Origin: Diadema setosum
Taxonomy: Eukaryota; Echinodermata; Echinoidea; Diadematoida; Diadematidae
DNA: 64,000 nt
Assembly: GCF_964275005.1 (NCBI RefSeq)
Contig: NC_092705.1
Location: 19,310,385-19,374,384, forward strand
Direction of reading: 5' to 3'
Shown: positions 14,401 to 28,169 of the stretch, in pieces
Layout of the letters: each line of letters opens with the position of its first letter
How positions within the stretch are numbered: the stretch's first letter is position 1
Program-made: the position numbers and the translations under genes
Notes under the pieces: model-generated
Database searches by the model: none
What the model was told of the DNA's origin: nothing
The model's input: the letters and a program-made list of their open reading frames with translations, nothing else

Positions 14401-16821
14401 TGAAATTTGGCACACATGACCACTATGGTATATAGATGTGTAAACGTAATCTTTTGTCAGTGGTAATCAATGTGTTGCCATGGTAACAGCATATTTTGAA
14501 TGAAAATCATGCAAAAATATTGTGGATTCAGTTAACTCCCTCAGTCTTTGAGCATTTGGCTTGAAATTTGGCACATGTGACCACTATAGCATATAGATGT
14601 GCAAACTTAATCTGTCATTAGTGTTGAACAATGCGTTGCCATGGTAACAGCATTTTTTCACCAAAAAGCATAAAAAGATATTGTGGATTCAGCTAGCTCC
14701 CTCAGTCTTTGAGCACTTAGCTTGAAATTTGGCACACCTGACCACTATGGTACGCAGATGTGAAACGCAACCTTTTGTTTTTGTTGATCAATGCATTTCC
14801 ATGGTAACAGCATTTTTTTTAATGAAAATCATACTCAAATATTGTGGATTTAAGTAACTCCCTCAGTCTGTGAGCATTTAGCTTGAAATTTGGCACATGT
14901 GACCACTATAGTACAGAGATATGCAAACTTCATATTTCATCATTGTTGAACAATGTGTTGCCATGGTAACAGTGCATTTTGAATGAAAATCATACAAACA
15001 TTTTAATTCTCCTAACTCTCTCTGTTTTAGAGCATTTTGGCTTCAAATTTGGCACATGTTGCCTCTACATTACCTAGATGTGCAAAAAATCTTTTGTCAG
15101 TGTTGAAAATGTGTTGCCATGGTAACAGTATATTTTGAATGAAAATGATAAACTTATATTGTGAATTCAATTAAGCCCCTCAGCCTTTTAGCATTTGGCT
15201 TGAAATTTTGCACATGTGATGGCTATGATATAGATATATATAGTTGTGTAAACTTCATTTTTTCTTAATGTCCAACATTGTGTTGTCATGGTAACACAAT
15301 TTTTAATGAAAGAAATTGTCAGTTTATTTATCTTGCTCACTCAGTTTTTGAGCACTTGACTTGGAATGTCTTTTTTTATGGACTTGGACTTGGGCCGGCC
15401 ATCTTTTCAAGCAATGCTTACAATGGCGGCCCTCTGCATTATCATTTCTTAAATATAATATTGTTATTGTAATCCCAGCTGCATAGACATGCATACTGTA
15501 ATATCATTAATTTCCTTTTATATCGTTGTTTATGCAAGTCAAACGACTCTGTTTCAAATATACTTTGTATGTTTCCCATGTTCACGATTATTCAATTTAT
15601 GTATATATTGATTTGCAGAAAATAAAGTATCTATCAAACAATGTAGGACATTTGACTAACAGTGAGCAATACATTTATTCACTGTTGAACAGTGCGTTGC
15701 CATGGTAACATTTTTTTTTCCCATTAAAGAGTAAAAAAAAAAAAAAAAAAAAATTAATCCTGGTTGAGCTAATTCCCTCAGTTGTTGGTGGGGGTATATT
15801 AATCACAATGAGTGATAGTTCTAATTTTACTTCTTTTAATGTTGCAGTTTCCACCAATAGAGCAGCACATGTTAAAGACGAGTGGCATTGGCAAGGCTGT
15901 TATGTGTCTCTTCAGACACCCGAAGGAGTTGCGACACATCCGTGACATGGCCGGCAAAATAATCAGTAAGTTAGAATTTTGTATACAAGCTGTTGTCCCT
16001 GTGTGAGGACAGAGAGAAATTATGAGAAGGTGCTTTTATGTCTTACAGCATAGGATTAGGATTGCCACTGATGTAAAATCAAACCTATTGTACCAAGTGT
16101 AACTGCTTTCAGAGCTGTTTTTACCTCACCTGAGCCAAGGGCTCAAGTGACCTATTATGATTATTTTTATGTCTGCCATCTATCATTCATGAAGTGCTTA
16201 CATTTTTGTATTTTTTTAAAACTCTTGATGAAAACCAAATGTGACAGAAATCATTCCTAGGGGTAGGGGTGCAAAATTATCAAAATGGTTCAAATGTTTG
16301 ATGAGGCACAAAAGTGAATATCTTCAATGATCTTCCTCTCCAGAATTAGTGCAACTGAGTTACGTGGCATTTAAGATATTCTCCTAGTAAATGTAGAGTG
16401 TCAGTTGTTCACGTTGGTGGCATTGGTGGCACCCAAGGAGGGTGTAACACCACTTGAGGTAGCACCCTGTGATTAAATTCTTCATCTTCTTAAGCATAAA
16501 GTCTCCATACCGTCAAGCCTCGGCTTATTTTGGAGACCCTTCTGTTTAAGTTCCATAAGCTTGTATGTTTGTATTTGTCTTGTATAATTGTACTAAAAAC
16601 TATGTGTCGATATACTGTTTGTCATAAATGACATGTACATGATCCTATCTGATGTAACGGAATTAAGCAGAAATAAATCAAATCAAAATCAAATCAAATG
16701 CATGATCAAATTTTCACCAAACTGAGCGGGATCAATCTTGGGGAAACAAGGATGCAAAGTTGTTGTAATAGTATAGATGTCCTCCTTAGGGCCCATAGTG
16801 CCCAAACCATGAAAATTTCAG

Positions 16822-16853
<32 letters not shown>

Positions 16854-19800
16854 CAGATCAGAAGGGGTGTAAGTCAAATTGCATTTGGGTAGGTACTCTT
16901 AGAGGTAATATGCTGGGTACCTGGGTGAGGCCCAAGATTAAAATTTTCATGTCAATCTTTGGGAAAGGTTTGTACAAATGTGTAGATGGTCCTTACGGGG
17001 GTATAGAGGCACAGCCCACATGGCCAAATATGTGGAAATCTGAAACTCTCAGACAGGGTTACTGAGACCCAATTACAGTAGTTTTCACGTCAGCATAACA
17101 AATGAATTGTACTGTGTGTAGATACCCTTGTATAAAGAATAATATGATGTTATAGTTTGAAAAGGTATTCGTGATTCATGAAGGATGCTGTTTCATTGTT
17201 GAATTGTTTTGAGAGTCAACTCGGTCTCGTTTTTTCTGCCTATGAGGACCATCTGTCAAAGGCTGTCTTTGCAGTTTCTGTGAACTTACTACTTATATTT
17301 CTTTTCTCTTTTTTTTTACCAACTATGTGTTGCCATTGTTCATTTTGTCTTGCTTGTATTTCTTTCTAGATGAGTGGTCTCGACCTATTTTTGGGGTGGA
17401 GGCTAACTTCAGGTCCATGACAAAGGAGGATCGGCAGAAGAGAGACATTGAGCAGCTTGCTGCTTCTAAGAGAAGGAGACTTAGGTGAGAAGGATAGAGA
17501 CAGTTCAGAGGTCCATAATGGAAAACATTGATGTAAAGTACAGGGACATTCTTTAATTCACCATGTCAAAGAGCAATATTAGTGACATTGATGGACAGGG
17601 GTTTGGATGTTCAAGTTTTGCTATAGTTTGGGCTCAATTTTGCACTTCTGTCTTCTTCTTGAAAATTCAAGGTCAGATTTTCACCAAACTTAATGGGAAT
17701 TTTTTGCTAGGATAATAGAATATGTATTGTAAGAAAGGGCACCATGCCCTATGTTTGAAAAAGTCTTTTGTTTATTTTTCCACCTGAACAGAAGGCTCTA
17801 GTGAGCTATTGGGACTTTTCAATTTGCACGTCCATGTCCTGGACTGGGATGTATGATGACGTCAGTTTGCAAAGGCAATGCACATGGGCACCAACTGTCC
17901 ACACGCTTTCTTCCAAAATCTAGAACGCGTTTTCCTCGATTTTCACGTTGTCTTCAATCTGCGACGGTGGCAGTGTCACCATTCATAATTCACTGTTTAT
18001 CTGCCACAATAACTGATTGCACTGACTTAGAATATGGATTCAGTTGCCCTTATTCTGCAAAAGTGCAGTGTTGAAAAGGTAAATTTTAAGAGAAGTACAC
18101 TGTATCCTAGTCTTTGAATACACGTAGAAGAAAATAATTTTGTCCTGCTGCAGAATAGTCCATCCAATCATAGCACTTTGGTGTTGCATCACAAACAAGC
18201 AATGAACACAATTTCATGTTGTATCCAGAGTGCTTGGCATCCTTCCTAGCGTCACAGCTACAAAAATATAATGAGTAGAGAAGAATGCATTCATCATTAT
18301 ATGCCACATGGATAAATGCAAGCTTTATCTATTCTGTTTTTCTTCAAAAAATCATTCAGTCTGTGAAGGGTGAAAGTGCCTGCCAAATGTCAGACTGCTT
18401 AACTGCAGGTCAAGTTTGTGCTTGTGACTGGCAGCTATTTATGGAGCCTGGCAGAATTATGTTCACGTCATGAACATGCATACAGAAAATCAAAATGGGT
18501 TCTGACTGGCTGGACGCAATGAGTGGACCACAACCATTTGGCACTGCTAGAGAACAAGAATGGCATCTTTGTTCACACAATCGAAAAGTCTTTTATGTGA
18601 TTACTCATCGTCTGGCGTCTGTCGTCCATCATGCGTAAACTTTTTACATTTTAGCCGCCTTCTTGAAAACCCCATGACAGATTTTTACCAAAGTAGGCAG
18701 GTAGCATCCCTAGGGGGATAGGATCACAATTTGTTCAAATGAGAACCATGCACACCCCCATGCCCCTGTTCGGCCGTCCGTCCATCTGTCCGTCCTTCCA
18801 TCCATAATGAATTTTGTGGACAATGTAACTTAAAATCCATTTAAGGTATACTAATGAAATATGTATGAGTGCGCAAAGTTGTTCCTATCAACTTTTAGGT
18901 GCATATGCTTAAGGTAAAAGGTCATGGCCAAATTTTCAAAATTGCACTGTTTCCCCCATATTTATGCAATGCCTGAAGGTATTTTCTTGAAACTTAGTGT
19001 ATACATGTATTACCCAATAAAAGCTCTCCAGGGAAAGTTTGGGGTCATGGGGTGAAAGGTCAAAGGTCATGTGAAAATGCAAAAATTTCACTTTTTTCTC
19101 CATATCTCGGAAATGGCTCAAGGAATCTTCATGAAACTTAATACATATGCATGTACTGCCTGTCAGTGATTTTCTGGGAACTCTTTGGGTCGTGGGATCA
19201 AAGGTCAAGATCAAATGCTCAAAATTTCGTGATTTCTGCCATGTCCATGCAATGCCTAAAGGTATTTTCTTAAAATGTGGTGTGTACATGTATTACCAGA
19301 TAAAGATTTTCTTGAACAGTTTTGGGCCATGGGGGCTCATAGGTAAAAGGTCAAAGGTCATGTGAAAATGCTCAAATCCCAGAATACCTGCCCTCTTGAA
19401 CAATTTAGCCATCCATCCAAATGAAACCTACAGTCTAGTTCAAGGAAAGTCGACACTCGACACATTTGTGACAAAAATGCCATTTTATCTATTCATTAAT
19501 TTTTTATTTATTTATTTTTTTTTTGCCAATGAAGTGAAAGTGTTGTCTTAACATCGTCAAGATATACTGTAGACTTATCGGAGAACCATCCATTATGGCG
19601 GAGGCATACATTTGTACCAGTAGCCATAGCGACATTTCTAGTTGTTTTTATCAATTTGGGCAAATTTTTTTGAGGCATAGTGAATACATCGGGGCAGTTT
19701 ATACACAGGGGTGTTAAATGCACCTGCAAATACAGGACTTTGTTTAAAGTCAATGTTTACATTGTTTGTTTTTGTTTTTTCTTTTTTCCAAAGCTGCCTA

Positions 19801-22800
19801 TATAGTTTTCATGAACATTCTTTCAAAGATTGCCTCTTTCCTTGTGAAAAGATATGAAAGTGTTTTGGGGATGTATACATAGATGTAGATTCTTCGTCCA
19901 GCTAGTATGATAACAATAGGCAATTTCATCTGTTGGACTGGACTTACTTGTCTGGACATCTAAATAACAAAAGCAGTAACATTGCCCATTCATCCCTCAC
20001 AGGTGAATGCTTGCCAACCAGTAAGAGCTAAGAAGCTGACCCAGTAGCGAAACTGTTCTCTCTATGATTTTCACAAGTAAATCCAGCCAGAACAGATTCA
20101 ATGTCTTGTTGTTTTGGCTGTGTTTATGAACTATTTATGTTTTTATGCCTCCAGTCATGCTTGAATTTACATCGTCGTAGAGAGATAATGGAACTGTACT
20201 GGTCTCTAAAGTGTTTCAATTCAAACGCAATCTGTATTATGTAGCAAGTTTGACAACTGCACTCTTCTCAGTATTATGTGTGCACTGTGCACTTGATTTA
20301 TTTCTTGTTATCCCATTCAGTTCTGAGGACACACCAACACAGAAAGACATTGAGACTGCATTAGAAGGAGGAGAAGGGTGAGTGCAGTACATTGTGCTAT
20401 ATCCCCAACTGCTTGTTAATAATGTTACTCTCGAGGGCATTTTCCTTATTCATCCAGAGATGTGAATAGATGCAACATTTTCAGTGTCACTTTCTACCTT
20501 ACATGCAGTACATGCAGTGATTGCAATTTGTATTGATTTGATAGGCATTTTAAATACCTAAAAGAGATATATGGAGAGACTAATAGTCTCTTGATATTTT
20601 TGTTTAGAAGTAAATCAAATGTAGGGGCAGTGATTTTCCGTTTCAAAAAATTGCCTTTTCCGTTTCAGGAAATCATGAATTCCGTTTCACAATGGTGAAA
20701 AAACGGAAATTCCGTTTTCCCATATGAATTGTACACACAAAAAATGCAAATTCCGTTTACATGTATTTGCATGCAAAAATGAACAAAAATTAAATGATTG
20801 CTATTTGAAGTTTGTGTACCTGTGTAATCGTGTATACATTCATACATGTTATGCATAGTGTATACCTGATGATTTTCCAACCTCTGTACTACACATCCAT
20901 GAAGACAAATGAAATGAAACATCAGGATTACAATTTATTTATTTTGACTGTCAAAACATGCACAGGGCTCTCACTTAACTTTTTTCCTTGGTTGCCAGCC
21001 GGGCAACCTATAGAGTTTTTTAGGTTGCCAAAGGGTGGTTTAGGTTGCCATATGGCGGTTTAGGTTGCCACAGTGATAATGTTCGAAGAGTATTGCGTAA
21101 TGTGTAAATCTGCGAGGTTAATTATGGCGATGATAAAGAGGGCTGTTTACACTGCTGTTTACACGACTGTTTACACTGCTGTCTACAAATTAAAAAAAAA
21201 ATATACAAAGTGAAATAAGTCTCTGAGTCTCAACTAGTGACTTACTAGTCAAGTGTTTTTATTCCTTAGAAGCTGCAAACAGAATACATTATAATCAGTT
21301 TAATAAGCAGTGTTGATAAAAACTTCAGCACTAAAAGAACAATCAATCTATCTAAATCTTTCTTCAGTCAATACGTTGTAATCCAGTTAATCATGCAGTG
21401 GGACATTACATATTTGTGTATCACTATCAAAGTCTGGCCTGCAGTATCAACAACTATCATTATGTCCTCTTTCTTGACTTGCTAGTCAAGTGACTTATTA
21501 CTGTCTAGTCAGGTCTTTTTATTCCTTCAGAAGGTCTAAACAGATAAAAAATTTCAGCACTAAAGGAACAATCAATTTATCTTTCTTCAGTCAATAATCC
21601 AGACAAGAAACTAGCACTCATTTCACTCTGATCTTTCCTCATTCTGGCCTCGGGTCCCCCCCCAAAAACAAAACAAAACAAAACAAAACAAAACAAAACA
21701 AAACAAAACAAAGAAAAAAAAAAACGAGGTGAGGTGAAACGACATGTTCAAATACAAGAAAAAAACAACAGCAGATATTGATTGAAACTCGACACCCATT
21801 CATGCCAGCCAGGCCAGGCTGCCCGACAGCTGGCTGGCAAACCACATGGCAGAGGAATTTGCGCGCGCGTGTAGATTGCTCGACTGGAGGAGGGAGGGCC
21901 TGGGAACAGCCCCTTGGTGATTAGTCTGTGAGTTATCAATAGCAGACCTTTTGAACAATTGCAAACGTCATGATACTATTTTGTCTTCCTTTTGGACTGA
22001 AAGAAAAACATCAAAGAGACGAGTTGAGTGTCACAAATTTTTACATAGCCATGCAAAAAGATTACTACACTCATGTCATGGCAAGAAATGAATCAATATT
22101 CCAAGACAAATACAAAGCAGCCTCGGGTACCTATAGACGGTGACATCGAGACGCCATGCATTCAACCATGCACGTTGTTGGGGAGCTACATGTTGGAGTT
22201 GGCAGGGAGAGGTGATCCTTGAGTTTGTGAGAACTTCCCGATATTCAGTGACAACACGCTGATCCTTGTGGTCTCACGCCCAGCAAATCTGCGTGCTACT
22301 TCTCAATTCGAAGGAACTTTATCTCTGATCAGTATTCTGTTGAGTTGTTTTTGCTGATTCTTAGGAACTTTTCATGCCTGAAGTTCAAATGGATGGTTGC
22401 CAAAAATTTCATGATTCACAAAGCTTCAGAATTTACTGAAATATTGCCTACTTTATTCATATGAAATGTCAAATTTAGAGGATACAAATCAATATGGACG
22501 ATCATCCACATCTCATATTTCAAATGCATTTAGACAATATTTCAGTAATTTATTTTAGACTGTTGATGCTGCAGTAAAACATTAGAAATTTCATATGAAC
22601 TTGGAAGTGTTGGGATGAAGACAAAAAAAAAATCTCGGCAGAAAACAAATACAAGTCTTTTTTTATTGTCACTGGTAGTCACACTTGTGTTTTACAGATT
22701 GATAAATCAATAGGTATTATAGTATTGTATTACACATCGTTACAATCTCATAAAAAAATGTGACATTCAAACACCTAAATTAAGCTCATCAAATATCGCA

Positions 22801-25800
22801 GGTGAGTGATTTTAAGGAGCTTAAACGAAAGAAATATAAAATCATTACATTTGTAATCCTGGGTCTTTGCCCTGGGGCTTCGACTTGAGCTATCTTTAAT
22901 TACCGGTAAACATTCTTTCCCTGTTCATCTCCAACACCCCAGACAGTTCATGATCTCCAAGAATGCGCCAAATACGCGCGGTTTCTTCTGTTGAATGGTC
23001 TCTCTCTCTCCACCCCTCCCCATTCCCCAGTCTGGTATCTTGGCATCGTGGGATTTTTCTTTTTTTCTGCGTGAAGTTGGTGTTCACATCATGCATTGTG
23101 CTCTATACACACGACACATGTGGAGCAGGCAGGCATAGCAAGTCACCACTCGACTCCCCTGCTGGCAGCTTACCGCGAGCAGAAAACAGCAGTTTCTTCT
23201 ATTGCCGCTACTTTTACTGCCAAAATACTGGCTTTATCATCACACATTATTCGGCGAGACACACATTGTGTTTTGGAATATAAATGGACTTTCAGTTGGT
23301 GTTGGATTGAGTAAGTGTTCGACAGTTATTGAAACTCAAGTCTCCGCAGTCTGTGAATATCGTGGACATGTAATAATGATTAATTTACAGCTTCTGTTGG
23401 ATTTATTTTTACTTTTATGTGTTTTATTTTGTTGAAAAGTGATTTTCCGTGATTTTCCGTGTGGATTACTTTTTCCGTTTCAAATGGCCGTTTCCGCGTT
23501 TTCCGTCCGTTTTCCGCGATCGCGGAAAATCACTGTCCCTACAAATGTTTGAGTTTTGTTAACCCATATCGGGCCATCTAGGGGATATTCCGTAGTTTGT
23601 CCAAGCGCCGCAGGGGCCATATACGGAATATCCCGTAGTGAAAGAAATGACATATAAACGACGTCATTCCAAAGTTCTTTCACCTTCTAGCCTTTGACAA
23701 CATATCCCAGAATGCTTTGCTACACTGTCTGCGATAATTCAAGAAGGATTTGTCAGTCGAACCCCAACAATATCGTAAAAATCGAGAAAAATGTGTGTTT
23801 ACATGGAATAGCTCGAATAATCACGAAGCATCAGTGGGTGCTATCTACGGCTGTACGGAATGCTCGATTTTGGATTTTCTGCTGCAGTTTTTGAGGAGGT
23901 TTATACACTTGCCGGGCGATGATTCGACTGGGATAATAGTCACACATGTACATCTACATGTATATACAACAATTGTATAATTCAGTCGAAACTGACAAGC
24001 TGTAGAAGTGTATCTATCGTTCCGAGTTTCGCTTCAATGTCACGTGACAGTCACCTATCATAAATGCAGATACACATTCAACTCGAACTCCAATTTATTA
24101 TGAACTCATTTGTGTCATATTTTGGTTGAAGAAGATGTTTGTTCACTGCAGTTAGTCTCATGTGAAAACACAAATGACTTTCAGTTCATTCATCTTTTCT
24201 GCAAGGGATATGGAATAAAAGCAGGTAGATATCAAGTCAAGAAGTGAAAGATTCTGACATACAGGTGCAGGCTGCCTTACTGGCTAGAAAGCCAACAGTG
24301 ATGTTGACTACTTGTACATTGAGAGCTAGTAAAAAAAAAAAAAAAAATGTGCAATCATTGTATGCAATAGCTAAGAAATTATATGACTTTGTGTTTATTC
24401 TTCAGTGGTTTACGTCCAGGAATGAAGGGATGGGTTGGCAGAGCCAGAGTACCTCTTCCCTCAACCAAAGACTATGTCAACAGGCCAAAATGGAATGTTG
24501 AGAGAGAGTTCTCCAAGGTCAGTTTGTTGGGTTTTTTTTTGCGTCACTGTCCCTATCCTCTTCAGTGTTTCCACTGCTCTATCTTTATTATTACCGTAGC
24601 ATTGCTAGGTATTCACACCTGGGTCAAGAGGGACATGGTGGGTAAAAACATCTTGTCCAAAAGGAATTAAGTACTGGGTGGAAATTGAACTTGGGTCCTG
24701 TGATTGGGATTGAATGGAGCAGCACAACTTTGCAGGACAACCAAGAAATTAAGTGAAAATAACATGGTGTACTGCATGGTATAGCAGAATAAAATATATT
24801 GCACGAGAAAGTCTGTCTATGTAAACTGTAGTGAGTGGGAAGTGTGAGCCAATTCTTGAGACAGCCAATATAAAGTAAAAATCAATAAAGAAACGACGTA
24901 TAAAGAATCATTGTATAGCCGACAGACCATTCGGACGCTAATCTCGACCGTTCTGGAAAACGTATAGATGCACAGTTTCCAACTGCGCATGTTGTTATGG
25001 TCATGATGTTTCGCTAGTGAGAGGAATAGGGTCACCTTTCTCGCAAGCTCACATTAAGCCCCGGCCAGTTATACCGTTCTTTGATTGCCATACGTTCAGA
25101 CGCATAACAGACATGATGAAATGCTGATTCGTTATTGAGTTCCAGTTCGAAACGATGCTCTGACCGTTGTTTTGTTATATGCCGTTTCGTTAGTTGTGTT
25201 TAGACGTACAAATTCGTTGTATAGCTATACCGTTTTGGTATAGCTACATGTATACCATTTTAATATATATATATATATATATACAGTCAACCTCGGATAC
25301 CTCGACGTCGGATAAGCCGAATATCACTTACCTCGGGTGCAAAATGAAAGTCCCGATTGTTCCTATGGAGTTTTCGTGTATTAAAATTCGCGTAGCTCGA
25401 AGAAAATAACTCGAAGTTCGGTTACCTCGAACAAAATCTAATGTCCCGATCTTAATTAACATTGTTTTTCCCAGCATGTTGCGCGAATCGAAATTGCAAC
25501 ATCACTCAGAATCTCTGATTAAGCGCGCGTGGACAGCGGAGACATGTCACAAATCTTTTCACACTCGACTGTAAATATTCTTAACAATCGTGCGCCCAAA
25601 GAAATACCCGGTAGGCCTACACAGCTGACAAGAAAAACTCCCAACACCTACCTACTACACACGTACGCGATATGCACATAGCACCCGTGCCAATGGAGTG
25701 CTTACGTTAACACTACGCTCTTTTCTTTAACCACTGTGTTCTGATTTTTGATCGTGATACCGAGTAGTCATACCGTGCGCGTAGATTTCTTAACCGTCGT

Positions 25801-28127
25801 CGTGGCGCACCTGCTTAGGTGTTGACAGTTATATCTTTGGCATTAATCACGGTCCACTGTTCTAACATCAATCTCCTGCGTAGTGCCTATATTTTAACCT
25901 TTTTTCGGCCTTTCACGAAGTTTGTTTCATTTTTTCTTCCACGAGAACGCAAGCACGGGATTTTTTTTTTCCAGCAATGCGATTATGAAAATAGTGTTGT
26001 ATAATGACCTGGAAGTATAGGCCGAGCATAATAAAGAATGGAATAGACAGGGCTCCACACTGACTTTATCGGGTCATCAATGTCATTGATTTTTATTTTT
26101 TGGTGGTCGAAAGTAAAATCTGCTGACGCAAAAAAAAAAACAAAAAAAAAAACGGGAAAAACATTAGAAAAACTAAATCGGTCCTACTAAACATAGAAAA
26201 ATTAATATTAAACATTATTGAAGTGATGCAGATGCCCATGTCTTAAAGAAATGAATAGAAAATTCAATCATCTTATTCTGTGTTTTAAGATTTAGCAAAT
26301 TTTGCATAGGCGTAGAGATTATTATAAAAGTTGATGCTTATACTAGGAGGTTAAAACTTACGTTTGAAGTGAGAAAGTGGGAGCATTTAATTTGCTGACA
26401 TTTGTTAGCATCCGAAAGTTACCGTTATTCATTTCTTATTGTAAAAGCAATCATCCAACATATATTAGTATGTTAGCACCTTACGGAGCCGAATATAACC
26501 GTTAATCATTTTCAAATGTAAAAGCAAACAACCGACATTCATTTTACCATTTTGGCGAAGCTGAATGCTATATCCTTATCCATTTCCAAACGTGAAAGCA
26601 AACATTCGCTATTTGTTTTAGCATCTAACTGAGTGGATTAATACCGTTAATCATTTCCAAATGTAAAAGCATCAATCTGTTATTTATTTTTGCATCGTCC
26701 GGAGCAGAATATTACGGTTATTCATTTCAAATATCCGACATTTATTCTATTATCGTATCCGGAGCCGAAAGGTACTGCTGTCCACTTCCGAAAGTGAAAC
26801 GAATCATCTGACAATTATTTTATCATTGTACGGAGCCGAATGTTACTGTTTTTCATTTTTGAATGTCAAGGCAAACATCAGACATTTATTTTACCATCAA
26901 ACGTAGCTGAATTACCGTTATTCATTTCGAAATGTAATAGCAAATATTCCGTATTTTTTTAACATCGTATGGGGCAGAATGTTACCGCCATTCACTTCCA
27001 AACATGCCAAACGTAAAAGCAAACATTCGACATGTATTTTAATAACTTCCGGAGCTGAATGTTATTGCCATTTACTTTCTAACGTAAAAGCAAACATACG
27101 GCATTTATTTTTTCATCGTACAGAGTTTGATATTGTTGTTATTAATTTCAGAACATCAAAGCAAACATTCAACATTTATTTCAGCATCTTCCGGAGCTAA
27201 ATGTTATTGCAATTTACTTTCAAATGTAAAAACAAACATCCAGCATTCATTTTATCATCGTTAGGAGTTGAATATTATTGTTACTCATTTACGAACGTCA
27301 AAGCAAACATCAAACATTATAATTTTACCATTGAACGCAGTTGAATGTTACTTTTATTCATTTTGAAATTTAAAAGCAAACATCAGAAAGTTATTTTAGC
27401 ATCGTATGGAGCAGAATATTACTGCTATTCACTTCCGAACATAAAAGTGATCATCTGACATCTATTTTAGCATCTTCCGGAGCCGAATGTTATTGCTATT
27501 TCCTTTCGAAAGTATAAAGAAACACCCAAACCATCGTACGGAGTTGAATATTAGTTTTTCATTTCCGAACGTCAAAGCAAATATTAGACATTTATTCCAG
27601 CGTCTTCCGGAGCCGAATGTTATCCTTGTTCATTTTCAAATGCAAAATCAAATATCTGACATTAGTTTTAGCACCATACAGAGCTGAGTCTTATCGTTAT
27701 TCATTTCCAAAAGTATTAGCAAACATCCGACATTTATTTTAGTATCATACCGAGTCGAATATTACCGTTATTCATTTCCAAAATTAAAAGCAAACATCTG
27801 ACATTTATTTTAGCATCTTACGTAGCCGATTGTTACCGCTATTCATTTTCAAAAGTACAGGCAAACATCCCAATTTTTTTTTGTGGCGCGATCGGGCCAC
27901 CAAAATCTTTATTTCTGAAATTTTAATTTCAATTCCGATTTTCATTCAATTCATTTATATAAAAGTTGATTCAATTCCAATTGACAAGCATGCAAACAAT
28001 CAGTAGGCACTACAACATATACCATGTTGAACAACGATAAACTTCGGATAAGTCGAAGAAAATTCGACGTACGCGTACCTCGAACCATTTTCTTCAGTCC
28101 CGACGAATTTGAGGTATCCGAGGTTGA

Positions 28128-28169
<42 letters not shown>

